From positions 62,001-126,000 of the forward strand of contig JAQFWX010000120.1 in assembly GCA_027605045.1 (NCBI GenBank): a stretch of DNA of 64,000 nucleotides, in the 5' to 3' direction. The notes beneath the pieces were generated by a model. The model was not told where the DNA came from, made no database searches, and saw only the letters and a list, made by a program, of their open reading frames with translations. The DNA is from Phallus indusiatus. Its lineage: Eukaryota > Basidiomycota > Agaricomycetes > Phallales > Phallaceae. Below, in pieces: positions 1 to 11,270 of this stretch; within the stretch, counting starts at the first letter, position 1; each line of letters starts with the position of its first letter. A program made the translations under genes and the position numbers.

Positions 1-396
1 ACCCGGCGTTCTTAGATCCGTTCGTCCGGGATGCATTCAATTGTAGTTTATTACTGGCCGACCGACGAATAACACAGGGTGTGTCTTTCGTAAGTGGCAC
101 AGTCTTTTTGCTGGTGTGCCAATCATTTGCTTGGGTTCTGGCACACACTATTATCGTTATCGGTGCGTCGGGCGTATACTTTTGTGGCTGTTGCTCTCTC
201 CGCGTGGGCGTCTGGAGAGCAGAAACCCATGGACACCCACACGATTCCCCCGTGGGTATATGTAAACAACAAACCCCGTTGCAGAGTGACACACTCAAGC
301 ACCCCCAAATCCGGTTTTTAAAAAAAAATTCAAATCGTCCGACTAACTCTTTCCTCACTCTTCCTTCTACCTTCTACCTTCCACCTCCCTTATACG
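1..396 (+). promoter_or_regulatory. Upstream region of the HMG-CoA reductase gene
   Basis: No gene is visible in these bases. The last 60 bases before the start codon at 397 are strongly pyrimidine-rich (runs of CTTCC/CTACC around 350-390), a common core-promoter and leader feature of highly expressed fungal genes. No convincing TATA box was seen. Short open frames on both strands here lack family similarity and were left out. Confidence 0.4.
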
Positions 397-2687
397 ATGC
401 TCGCCATCGTTCGCTCTTTCGTACGCCCCTTGGCATATCGTTCCACTAAATTCCCAATAGAAACTATCGTCGCGACATTTGTCTTCACAACACTCGCATA
501 CTTTCACATAATCCACGCTATCAAACATTCCGCATTTCTCTCCTCTCCGACCGTTTCGCACGTCCTCCGTCCCGCTTTTGCAAGTCGTACAGGCGCATCG
601 TGGGTCTCAGTCCCAGAAACAGACGTCTTTTCCGCCGAACTTGTTCAAATCTCGTTTAAACCTTTATACGGCACAAACCTCTCCAGCTCAGACTCGGAGA
701 CACAAGATGGTTTAACTGCTCTCATATCCTATCTCACGAAAAACATTCAAACTCAGGATAACGGACTCTCTTACGAGAATGGTTTATGCTACAAGACCAC
801 CACTCCCTCAGCAGAATGTTTTAGCATGTACGAGCCTGAATCTCGTTTACTCACGTTGGCATTTCTGCCTGGATCCCGCGAGGCCTGGTCCGCTGCTCTC
901 GCATTGCAACATTCCGTTATTCAACAATCCTTCCATTTTCAGGCTGAACCCGCTCACTCGTCTAATCCCGAGTCTATAGCCGAAATGCGCAGCGGTAAAT
1001 GGGTCGCATATGCCGCTCGAGCTTTCGTTCTTCGCTTTTGGGATTTAATTCAAGTCAGTTTGCAAAATCATATATTTTTCTTTTTTTAACATGTATTAAT
1101 AATTTGATATAGCGAGCTGATAGCGCCGATATTCTCGTCGTCTTGTTGGGTTACATCCTCATGCACGGCACTTTTATCCGCCTCTTCCTCACAGGTCGCA
1201 AACTCGGCTCAACACTCTGGCTTCCAACTGCTATTCTCAGTTCATCTGTCGGAGCATTCATACTCAGTTTACCTATTGCTTCCTATCTTAATATCCCTCT
1301 CGATCCTATTTGTCTATCAGAGGCTCTTCCATTCTTCGTTATAGCTATCGGCTTCGATAAAGCGCTTCAACTCGCACGTGCAGTGTATACGCATCCTCAT
1401 TTTCATCTTCCCGCGCCTTCTGAGAACGCATCATCGTCATCATCCTCTTCCACAACCACGACCACCTCTTCTGATGGTAAAACGCTACCCATTAAACCAT
1501 CCCACTTGGTCGTCCTCGAAGCGCTCGACTCATTCTCACCTTCCATAGTCCGCGACTTTGCTATTGAAATAGCCGTGCTTTTGGCAGGAGCGAACAGCCG
1601 CGTTACAGGATTACGAGAATTCTGCGCGCTCGCTGCGTTGATTCTGACGCTCGATTGTGTGGCGCTGTGTACTTTTTACGCCGCTATTTTAACCGTCTTG
1701 GTAGAAGTCGGGCGTATTGCCAAATTAACGGAGGAAGGTCGCAACAGCAAGACTCCCAACAAAGTCTCGACTCCCGGAGTACAACAGCAGCCTCTCCTCG
1801 GGATACTTAGACGCACTCCCAGATCTCCTACTTCCACCTCCTCCGATTCGAGTGCTACACACACTATTTCCGAGCCTGATGCAGAACAGAAACCTAAATT
1901 GGAGAATCCAGCAGGAAGACTCAAGTTGTTATTAATCATTTCCTTTTTAACGCTCCATTCGCTCAATATGCTGTCCACGCTTACACCGGATGTTGCACTC
2001 GCGCGATACAGGGGTCGTACCATCGGGAAATCATCGTCACGTGGTAACAGCGGTAACGGTGTTCCGGTCATGGATGAATCTGGATATGATAAAGATGTTT
2101 ATTCTCGGAAAGTCGATTTTGAGGCGTTAGAGGATGTTATGCAGACGTTTGGATCTTTTGTTGATGAAGAACGGGAACTGAAGCGTGGGTGTGTTGTTAA
2201 AGTTGGACCGCCATTGGCGGTTGCGGTTGTTGTGCCGCCTTCTTTGATGCACAACACTGCTCAGGCTGCCTCTGCATCTACTTCTACTTCGAATAATCCG
2301 GTTGGACCTATTAGTGGTTTGTTGGACTACTTTGGTACCGTTTTTACGGGATCGTATGCTTCTTCTGCTTCTCGGGATGTGTCATCTCGACACACATCAC
2401 GTTCCGTTTCATCCTCCTCCTCCACCTCATCTTCGTCTTCTAATACCACCGCACCTTCACCATTTTGGACATCCATCCTCCGCGATCCGGCACTCTCAAA
2501 ATGGATCGTCGTCGCTCTTGCGCTCAGTGTATTCCTGAACGGATACCTTTTGAAGGGTCTTAGTGCTACGACGTCGCGCGCTCAGGTTGTGCAGTTGCAG
2601 CAGCAAGAGAGAGAGAGAGTTTTGGAGAAGAAGGTTATGAAGGGACGGAAAGTTGTTGTTGTTGATTCTAAAGATGAGGTTGAAGTT

Positions 2688-2719
<32 letters not shown>

Positions 2720-4713
2720 GCAAGAGGAGGTTGTTGAGAAGAAGATGCCGCAGAGGAGTCGAAGTGGGACTGTGGGTGCGAAAGTGAAGATTCATACGCC
2801 TTCGCCGCGGCTCGCTCCGAGTGGAGGGTTTAGTGTTTCTTCGGTATCTGTGGAAACTGAACAGTCTGCTCCTGCTCCTGCTCGTGTTCCAGCTCCAGCC
2901 CCAGTTCAAGCTCCGGTTCCCGTTCCAGCTCAACCGACTACCGCTACTATCATCCCATCCATTGCACTGCCCACTCCCGAATTTTCAAGATCAGGTTCAC
3001 CAGATAAAGAGAAGAAAAATCCATTCGTCTTTCAAGCTCATGTCGCTGCCGTCAACAGTTCTGTATCTGCTATTGTTTCTGCTCCACCTCCCCCAACTGG
3101 TCCTGTTAGACCTTATGAAGAGGTGCTTAACATTTTCGGAGCTGGTGGATTGGATGCTGTTCAGAAATTGAGCGACGAGGAGATTGTGTTGCTCACGCAG
3201 AATGGAAAGATTGCGCCGTATGCTCTTGAGAAGGTGCTTGGTGATTTGGAGAGGGCTGTTAAAATCCGACGGGCTGTTATTTGTGAGTGTTTAATCAAGC
3301 CGAGTCTTTTATGTTTATTGACGTTCGTGTTTGACAGCTCGTGCATCGGATACAAAGACACTTGAACACTCGTTAGTCCCTATGAAAGATTACGACTACT
3401 CTCGCGTTCTAGGCGCATGTTGCGAAAACGTCGTCGGGTACATTCCACTCCCACTCGGAATCGCCGGTCCACTCACCATCGACGGACGATCGTATCATAT
3501 TCCAATGGCAACAGCCGAAGGCACATTAGTAGCATCCACATCTCGAGGATGTAAAGCTCTCAACGCCGGTGGAGGTGTTACAACCGTTGTCGTCAAAGAC
3601 GGCATGTCTCGTGGTCCAGCCGTGGAGTTCCCGAGTTTGGTCAGTGCAGCTTCAGCGAAAGCCTGGATCGAATCTGCAGCTGGAAGTTCGATCGTCCGCG
3701 AGGCATTTGAAAGTACGAGTCGGTTTGCGAGAATTTCGAGTTTGAAGTGTACGTTGTCTGGACGAACGATGTTTATTCGGTTTGTCACTACGACTGGAGA
3801 CGCGATGGGGATGAATATGATTTCGAAGGGAGTTGAGAAGGCTTTGGAAGCTGTTCAAGTTCGTTTCCCGGAGATGCAGATTTTGGCTTTATCTGGGAAT
3901 TATTGCACGGATAAGAAGCCGGCTGCTATTAATTGGATTGAAGGACGTGGGAAGAGTGTTGTTGCTGAAGCTGTTGTTCCCGGACGTGTGGTCAAGAATG
4001 TGTTGAAGACGACGGTGGAGGATCTTGTCAAGCTGAACATCAAGAAGAATTTGGTGGGCAGTGCGATGGCCGGGTCGGTGGGTGGGTTTAATGCCCATGC
4101 TGCTAATATTGTTACTGCGCTGTTTTTGGCTACTGGACAAGATCCTGCGCAAAACGTCGAGAGTTCGAATTGCATGACTATGATGGAGGCGTAAGTTCCT
4201 TTCTTTTTCTTTTGTGAAGCTTGTGCTTATTTTTCTTCTATTAGAACGAACAACAACCAAGACCTACTCATAACAGTCACAATGCCCTCCATCGAAGTAG
4301 GCACAGTAGGAGGCGGAACCGTCTTAGCCCCACAACAATCCGTCCTCGAATTCCTCAACGTACGAGGCGCACATCCAACAACACCAGGCGCAAACGCACA
4401 ACAGCTTGCACGAATCGTCGCTGCGGCTGTTATGGCGGGTGAATTGAGTCTTATGAGTGCGCTTGCGGCGGGACATTTGATTAGAGCTCATTTGATGCAT
4501 AATCGGAGTGTTCCGGGGACACCGGCTATTACGAGGCCTGCGTCGCCTACGAGGGGTCTAGTTGTTGAGAAGAAGAAAGTGTTGATTAATGCGGCGGTTT
4601 CGGTGTCTGGGTTGCCTACTCCACCTGCGAGTCGGGAAGATCTCCAGAAGGAAGCTTCTCTTTCACCACCTCCTCGTTCTTCTCCACCACCACCACCACC
4701 TCCTTCCGCTTGA
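397..4713 (+). CDS. 3-hydroxy-3-methylglutaryl-CoA reductase (4 exons)
   Basis: Reduces HMG-CoA to mevalonate, the committed step of sterol and isoprenoid synthesis, in the ER membrane. Exons are 397-1053, 1113-3282, 3338-4190 and 4245-4713, joining in frame to 1,382 aa. The N-terminal half (about residues 15-480) holds several hydrophobic segments, including a sterol-sensing-type stretch across the first splice site ([13 protein letters not shown]). A long Ser/Glu/Pro-rich linker with a poly-Glu run precedes the catalytic domain, which starts near residue 943. Catalytic landmarks are ENVVGY (Glu about 972), DAMGMNMIS, the lysine in [22 protein letters not shown], and the histidine in AHLMHNRS. 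The C-terminus is a Ser/Pro tail. The start was chosen as the first ATG before the first membrane segment. All splice sites are canonical. The gene is convergent with SSZ1. I do not assign an hmg1/hmg2 number. Confidence 0.96.
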
Positions 4714-5385
4714 AGGCGTTGAGACTCTTTTTTTAAATGTTTCGATTTTATCTCATCTCATTTACTTTTGCTTTCGTGTTTTGCATTTCTTTTCCCTCCT
4801 CCCCTCCCCGCTTTTTTTTTTCTTTTGATTCACATTGTCAATCAACAATTTCTTTTGCATGCATTTCTCTCAAAGTATATTTTTTTTTCCACCTTTCTCT
4901 TTCTTTCTCTTTTGCACTAGTCGGCAAAGACGTCAATAAACGGAATTTATTCATACATACACATACATACACACATCACAAAAAGCTTTCCATGCATTGC
5001 ACTAGCGATTATTAGTATAATATATCTATGTGATATACATAATCCTGTATTATTATTATTCTCCAAAACGTCCATTACTCTATTATATGCACTTCAATTA
5101 ATTATATTTCCACTTATTTTCGAAACCTCGTGTATTAGAACTTTTGAGAGAAGCCTGGCATTTTTGACATGAAAATTATGGAATTGAATATAGTCACAAA
5201 AAGACACGGGGATAATACTACTACTACTACTACTTAAAAGCACATGGCGTTTAAGAATGCAAAGCATGCAAAAATCGAGGGCTTCTTCGATTGATTATTG
5301 GATAGTTCTAGATGTCTATACCTTCCTCCATGGGTAAGAAAGAGAGAGAGAGAAAGAGAAACAAAAGAAAGAGGAATCATCATCA
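4714..5385. other. Convergent intergenic region, HMGR / SSZ1
   Basis: AT-rich 3' flank shared by two convergent genes. It contains T-rich tracts (4800-4900), an ACTACT... microsatellite at about 5218-5236 and a GAGAGA stretch near 5342-5356. No coding region with family similarity was seen. Poly(A) signals of both genes are expected here but cannot be placed exactly. Confidence 0.5.
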
Positions 5386-7740
5386 TCATGCAGACGTAGA
5401 TGTAGCATTCAACGACAACTTAACCCAAACTCCTCCATCCCCACTATCACCTTCCCCAGACTCTACTTTTACTTCTCTAGCCTCAATCTCAACTTTCTCG
5501 CCGTCATTATCAAGAATCTGAAGTCGAATTTCAATCGTTTTCACGTCAAACGCAGGTTCATTCTTCTTTTTCCCGGCTTTTGATTTTTTCGCGCTTGCCG
5601 TTGTGGACTGACTAGTAAGATCTAGTTGCAAGTGCCCCAGATAAGCATTTTTAGCAATCGAGCGGTGTCGTTCTTCTTCAGGTTCTTCTGGTTCAGCTGG
5701 TTCGTCTTCTTCTTCGGCGTCGCTGTAAACGACGGGTGGAATGATTTCAACACGTGCGCTGGAGGTGTAGGTATAAAATTCGAGGGGAAGGGAAAGTGCC
5801 GGTGGTGCGTCACTTGAAGAGGAGGACGAGGATGGGAGTTGAAGTTGGAATCGCACGATTCTTTTGAGAGGGAAGGGTGTGTTTGGAGGAATGATAGAGA
5901 TGAAATGACCGCCCAAGTTGGAAGATGGTCCGCCAGAGTCTGCATTACCATTTTCAAGCTTGGTTTCTCCATCTGAAGGAGGAGTGGGAATGACAGCGCC
6001 GATACCATGACTTGTAACTTTAACATTCGTAACTTCGCTTGTTGGAGCACTCTCAGAGGACTGTTGAAGTATAACCTCTTTAAGCTGGTCGTCCAAACTC
6101 AGCACGCCGTGCGCGTGAATGGCACATCCGCGTGCAAGAACTTCCTCGGGGGAACCTGCAAAATCTTCGTTACGAACTTCTTCGTCCTCCGTCTCGCGTG
6201 TACCGAATAAGCCAGAAGCAAGGAGTGCGTTCAACGCGCCTGCTGCACTAGCTAGAGCACCTGTTCCACCTACAAATGCGATTGTGTCAACCCATAATCC
6301 GGCGTTTTCGTCAGAAGCGTCTGATAACACTTCTTTCACGACCGCGACGAAACGAGCCCAGACGGGTCCTAAAAGTGATCCGGCACGTATGCGGTTGAGT
6401 GGAGCGCTGAAATCTAAACCTGCGTGGAGAGATTCAACAGATAATTGCGCTGACTTGGTCGTATCGGACGCCCCAGTGCCACTACCTACAATAGCAGCCG
6501 TCAGGGAACGTTTTAAACCAGGGAGAGTCAGTGCCAATTTAGTCTGTCCGCGAGCCGAGGCTGAAGTAGGTGGACAAACAGGGAACGATTCACTTGTCTT
6601 TTTGCTAAATTCTTTAGCAAAATACTTGATGAAAATTTCGTCGATACTTCCTGGACGTGCGCTCCCCAATTCTGGAGCACTCCGTGAGCTTACGATAGAA
6701 GCTAATCCAGATCTGATGTTCAACAATGTGACGGTGAGATCATTCGAGCCCCAATCGACGAGAAGAGTCGTTTTATCTGCGTTTGATCGTGAAACTTGAG
6801 CAGTTTGCGGGTCAAGAAGCACAGCCGTGGCAGCGATGGTTTCTTCCAGTAGCTGTACGACGTTTATCCCAGCTTCACGAGCTGCACTAAGCAATGCAGT
6901 GCGTTGATTTTCGTCAAATGATTTCGGTACGGATATAACAACACCGCGAGGCGTACGTCCTAGGAAATCTGTTGCAGATTGATGGAGAGAACGCAGGAAG
7001 ATGGTGCATGCTTCAGAAGGCGTTATATATCTCGTTTGTTGAATGGGTTCAGAACGAGGGGTTGGTGTGTCTAGCGGCGTTTGTGCCGCTGTCGCTGGTT
7101 TTGATGAGGGCTTGGACGATGGCGGAATGGGTGTCGTTGGAAGTGATAGTAGAGGAGAGGGCGAAGGTACGAGCACCTGCACTGCGTAACACGGTGTGTC
7201 GCTTAGTGTCGGATGTTGAGAAATTGGCGCAGAGGGTGTCAGGGAGTTTTGAGATTCAGAAGGGATTTCCGAAAATCTGTCGAAAAAAAGCGGGACAAGT
7301 CAGCTTTTTTAAGAACGTATTCTCTGAACGAAGAACGTTTACGTCTTGCCGATTAGGTTACGGAAGTTTGTTATAGTGTTTTGAGAATTTTTGATGAGGT
7401 GGTGTGTGGCTTGATTCCCAATGTACTGGCGCAAAAAAATCAGTTATAATGCATGTTGGACACACTTGGCGTAAATACTGACGATCTCTTCACCGTGAAA
7501 TGCAATACATGATGCAATCTGGCGTTCCCCTTCTTCGTTAGCTATACACTCAGCCTTTCCTTCCTAGAAGAAAATAAATTAAAAAGATCAGTCAGAAAAG
7601 ACACCGCGCAAATTGGAGAGAAAAAAAAGTAAACCGACTTTTGTAATGACAGCAATGGAAGAGAAAGTGTTCCCGAAGCTAATACCTATCAACGTTTCCC
7701 GCTCGGTTTCTGCAACTGCAGTTCCATTTGGGACACTCAT
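5386..7740 (-). CDS. SSZ1: Atypical Hsp70 Ssz1, ribosome-associated complex (4 exons)
   Basis: Ssz1 pairs with zuotin in the ribosome-associated complex that activates ribosome-bound Ssb and helps nascent chains fold. Minus-strand exons are 7740-7639, 7563-7483, 7425-7343 and 7276-5386, giving 718 aa. The N-terminus has the Hsp70 phosphate-1 loop (LIGISFGNTFSSIAV), followed by IANEEGERQIASCIAF and IKNSQNTITNFRNLIGK. Later come VVISVPKSFDENQRTAL, the adenosine-side loop LVDWGSNDLTVTLLNI, and FVGGTGALAS. A Ser/Pro-rich insertion follows IGKTFSEI and makes the protein longer than yeast Ssz1 (538 aa, from memory). The C-terminal part is short and not a full substrate-binding domain, as expected for Ssz1. 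The start ATG at 7740 is the first one before the ATPase fold. It is divergent from RCF1. Confidence 0.88.
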
Positions 7741-7883
7741 TTTTTTTCTTCTTTATTTCAGAATATATGTGATTATCGGGGAGAGAGATAAAAGAACCAA
7801 AAAAAAATCGAGAAAGCTCTATGGAAGTGAGGCCGTTATCACAGGATAGACGCTCATAGTTTAACCTTTTGGTGCTATCGTCC
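7741..7883. promoter_or_regulatory. Bidirectional promoter between SSZ1 and RCF1
   Basis: Only 143 bases separate the start codons of SSZ1 (minus) and RCF1 (plus), so both must be driven from this segment. It is AT-rich with A- and T-runs at 7741-7756 and 7797-7810. No clear TATA box is visible. Confidence 0.6.
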
Positions 7884-8436
7884 ATGGACACCCACAGTCA
7901 TGGACATGAAAGTACCTGGGCGAGATATACTCGAAAGCTCAAGGAGCAGCCTTTGATTCCATTGGGCATGTTGTTGAATTTGTTCAGGCTTTGGTGTGCA
8001 ATTCTCATTTATTGGCAGGTGTTTTGGCAACATGCGTCGCATTCGTCGGTGCAACACGTCAAATGCGGCGAGGGAACAGGGAGTCATTCAATAGGTGGGA
8101 GACGTCAAAAGGAACTATATGAATATTATCTCATTGTTCTTAATGTCATTTGTTAGATGGCTTCGGTTCCGTGTAATCGCTCAAGGGTTTACAGTAGCTG
8201 CAGCCGTAGTCGGAGGATATCAGCTCGCTCAGGAGAGAAAAGAAGCCAGAAGAGCTTCTGTTACCGCCAGCGATAATGATGCCAGTGCTGCATCAAGTGG
8301 TTCAGAGGCACAAAAAGAAGACAAAGAAGCTGAGCGACGACGGTTTGAAGCTCGTCTCAAAGAGGCAGAAGAGGTACATCGCTTAGAAGTTCAAGCGGAA
8401 GAGAATGCCAAAAAATTCTCCAAAAACAAAAACTAA
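7884..8436 (+). CDS. RCF1: Respiratory supercomplex factor 1, HIG1-domain protein (3 exons)
   Basis: Rcf1 is a mitochondrial inner-membrane protein that stabilises cytochrome c oxidase within supercomplexes. Exons 7884-7965, 8019-8094 and 8157-8436 join in frame to 145 aa. The HIG1 signature is spread over all three exons: KLKEQPLIPLGVLATCVAF, then GATRQMRRGNRESFNRWLRF, then the second membrane segment GFTVAAAVVGGYQLAQERKE. The C-terminal half is a charged coiled-coil ending KNKN. The first intron (7966-8018, 53 nt) begins GCATGT rather than GT, yet the phase and the conserved PLG-VLAT junction require it. The gene is convergent with PG1 (192 bases between stop codons). Confidence 0.9.
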
Positions 8437-8628
8437 TCCCAAACTCTCAAAGAAATATCCTTGTTTTGCAACGAACTTAATAGGTAATTATCGATGTATA
8501 TTTTGTTCCCAATGACTCTGTATGATTTACAAAAGAAAATCATTCATTTCAATCTGTATAGCATTTCCAGAGCTTTAGAAAACAACTTGAATCACAACTT
8601 TGACACATTGGAGGATTTCATAGCCTAT

Positions 8629-10578
8629 TTAAGTGAGCTCATACGCCCCATTACGACACTTGAACCCCAGACTCTTCGTTCCGTCTGTGAACGATGTAGA
8701 ATTGCAGTAAACATCGACCGTGCCTACGCCATCTATGGGCATAAGGTTGATATTCTTCGTGACGATGTTTGTTGCTAGCAGAATGTTAAGATTTACGGAG
8801 CACGCGACCCTTGAACAAGACGCACCGCTTCCGTTAAGCAGCTGTAGGACGATCCCCTCCGTGTTCGTAATTCCATCTATAGCATACCCTTCATAGTGGA
8901 AACATTACTATACCTTCCAAGGACGAAGGAACTAAACGTACAGCATGGTACTGTAGTACAGCTATCATATCGTCAACCCGGGGTTTTCAGTAGTGCGCGA
9001 CGTGTACTCACGATCCATCTCCTGGATGCTCAGAATTAATCGTTCCAGTGACATTGATCCATGCGAAATTAGAGATATGTGTCGACGTCGAGTTAGGTGG
9101 GTATTGATTCGACGGAGTGCGTCCTCGGTTTGTGTTTTGGTCAAAGTAAACACTAGTGGCGAAGACAGGGAATGTAGCATTCAAAACATGGCTTTGTGCG
9201 TAAAAGGGTCATCATAAGCGACAAGACAGGATTGTTTAGCACAGACTGACATGTTTGACCAAGTCACATTACTGACCGATCCAACTGAGTCGAGCGAGCT
9301 TTTGAATCGTGTTGCATAAAGCGAATTGCGACTGTATATATTGTCGAAAACCACGTTGTTTATATCGTCAGTTCCCGAAAGAGATACTCCGTGTCCTCCT
9401 TCGCAGGTAAACCCGCGAACGGTCACGTTATGCGCACCATTGTTAACTTTATTATCTCATTAGTGGGTTATCCTGTTCGAAATCTTATTTCGGAGCTTAC
9501 CTGCGACACAGTCATCCCCATTGAAAATCTGACTATTTTCTAGGAGAAAGTTCGTTCCAGATATGTCGAAACCTGTATATAATAGCGAAATCTAGACAGA
9601 ACAACACCTCGTATTGGCATCATACCATCACTAGGGCATACATGTTAGGTTATATGATTAGCACTTGATCGGACAACGTACGTATTGAACGGAAAATCGT
9701 ATGGGTTCTGGAAACAAGCCTGTAAGTTCAAGAACCCACAGCAAAACATGCTTTGAGGACACTTGCCGAAAGATCATAGCTTGCGTCGATTGTGATATTA
9801 TAAACATGAACGTTGTTTCCACCAATGGCGAAATTCCAAGCAATAGGGTGTTTGACCTTGAGCCAACGAACGACGGAGTCTCTAACGAGATCATTTACAC
9901 TGAGTTTTTGTTCTTTGTTAGGAAGAGCCATACTGGAGATTGAGATTCCATAAATGAGGCCTCGATGCCTTTTGACAAATGAGCACTAATGTATAAAATA
10001 AATAAAAAAGGCCACTTGCGAGACCTCCTGGATCTGTAAGTTGTGCCGCCTTCCACCAAGGTTTACCATACCCTATGTATGGTGCACTGGTTGATCAGCA
10101 AGAAGAGTACTACTTGAATGCTAATGAATACCGTTAATCCATCCCGATGTGGGATCCTGGCTCCCACTTAGGGTGACGTTCGATCCGGATGCTGTGAACC
10201 AGTGGACTGAACCTCCTGGCGCGCTGCTTACAATGCTCTGGACGTAAGGAATACTCTGTGGTAAATCGAGGTTTCCTTCAATAGCGATTTCAACATTCGT
10301 CAGTTGACCGAAATTCACAGGTGTACTGGTTGTTCATGAGTATCAGTTTTTAAAAGAAGAATCAATGCATACCTGATATTATACGTCGTTCCTTGCGAGA
10401 ATAGAATGCGTCCGTTAGTTGAACACTTTGAAATCAGAGCTTGTAGTGCAGGCACATCATCAGTGCCATCCTGATGCTGAACGACGCATGTTTTAAAAGG
10501 AAAGCCGATATTCGAGGCAGCTGAAGAAAGGTTTGAAAACAGGGTTAATGCGGCAACAAGAACGAGATGGGGTAACAT
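8629..10578 (-). CDS. GH28 polygalacturonase PG1 (12 exons with 5-nt and 20-nt micro-exons)
   Basis: A secreted glycoside hydrolase family 28 enzyme, expected to cleave galacturonan or a related pectin chain. Minus-strand exons are 10578-10373, 10325-10132, 10072-10020, 9968-9934, 9881-9767, 9707-9682, 9630-9626, 9572-9501, 9446-9251, 9191-9012, 8961-8942 and 8888-8629, giving 453 aa with every phase consistent. A signal peptide covers about residues 1-20 (MLPHLVLVAALTLFSNLSSA). GH28 motifs are NTDGFD (209-214), GDDC (230-233), GGHGVSLSG (252-260) and, in place of the usual RIK, RFK (282-284). Two introns use GC donors: GCAAGT at 9766 and at 10019. The acceptor after 9766 could instead lie at 9720/9719, adding four residues. 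Exo- versus endo-action cannot be decided from motifs alone. It is divergent from FunK1-A. Confidence 0.9.
9626..9630 (-). other. Five-nucleotide micro-exon of PG1
   Basis: On the minus strand a 51-nt intron (GTACGT...CCCTAG, with a CTAAT branch site) is followed by TGATG and then a 53-nt intron (GTATGA...ATACAG). Inserting these five bases restores AAC-ACn-GAT-Gxx, that is Asn-Thr-Asp-Gly-Phe-Asp, the first GH28 motif including a catalytic Asp. Without them the flanking exons do not join in frame. Confidence 0.85.
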
Positions 10579-11270
10579 TCTTGGTCGAGAGACCCAGGCT
10601 GCTTGTTTGTATCGTCAACTTGGTTTTTATTTCACTCGAGCAGATATACATGGGCACATGATTGGCCTCGTCTGATCATGATAAACAGTCTAAGAGGTCA
10701 GTTGAGCAGAATAACTCGAAATGTTAGCACTGAATTTGTGAAGCTCGTCCCGACGGGCCGGGCTGAGTTGAGGCTCTTATAACTTATGAGCGGAGCTATA
10801 TGGATAGTAAGAATACCAATCCTGAACAATGATAACGCCATAGCTTACTACAAAAACTTTACACGTATATTCGGTTCGGATCCGATATATATACGTCGGT
10901 TCTTGTCGCAAGATAGCCGTTTCCTTGGGGCAATAGCACTGTTACGAATGGAGCGCACCACGATTACAGCCGAAAAACGCGAATATTCGCTGACACTGAC
11001 AGATACTCGGGGAGGAAAACACGGACTGTTGCAATCACTGTAAGTTATCGTATCCCACACGCCGATGGGATAAGCCTTTGATAATGTCATAAATCGTTCA
11101 GGACTGCACAAAAAAGATTGAGAATTGTTATTGTTCGTGTCAAAATAGGACTCGTCCTTGTGGTCGCGGCGTCCATTGCGAAGACCGAACGCGTGACATA
11201 AAAGTGACAAGCGCGTGTTCTTCCCCGGGCTTGTCATTTCTGGTCATTTCTTACGTTTCAGAATCTGTTC
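10579..11270. other. Divergent intergenic region PG1 / FunK1-A
   Basis: No gene was recognised. About 170-180 bases upstream of PG1, at 10747-10762, lies CCCGACGGGCCGGGC, a CGG/CCG-rich stretch in the same relative position as the TCTCCGGGCC motif of PG2 and PG3. Close to FunK1-A, bases 11190-11220 contain ACGCGT-like and GCGCGTG words, as in the promoters of the other kinase copies. Confidence 0.4.

Noticed and set aside
6119..6799. 226-codon plus-strand frame inside SSZ1
   Set aside because: Antisense shadow of the Hsp70 coding exon.
8494..8778. 94-codon plus-strand open frame after RCF1
   Set aside because: It is antisense to the last exon of PG1, which has motif and splice support, and has no features of its own.
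9181..9191. Apparent stop and frameshift in PG1 after HKAMF
   Set aside because: An intron (9250-9192, GTCAGT...CAAAG) removes it and gives NIHVLNATFPVFATS in frame.
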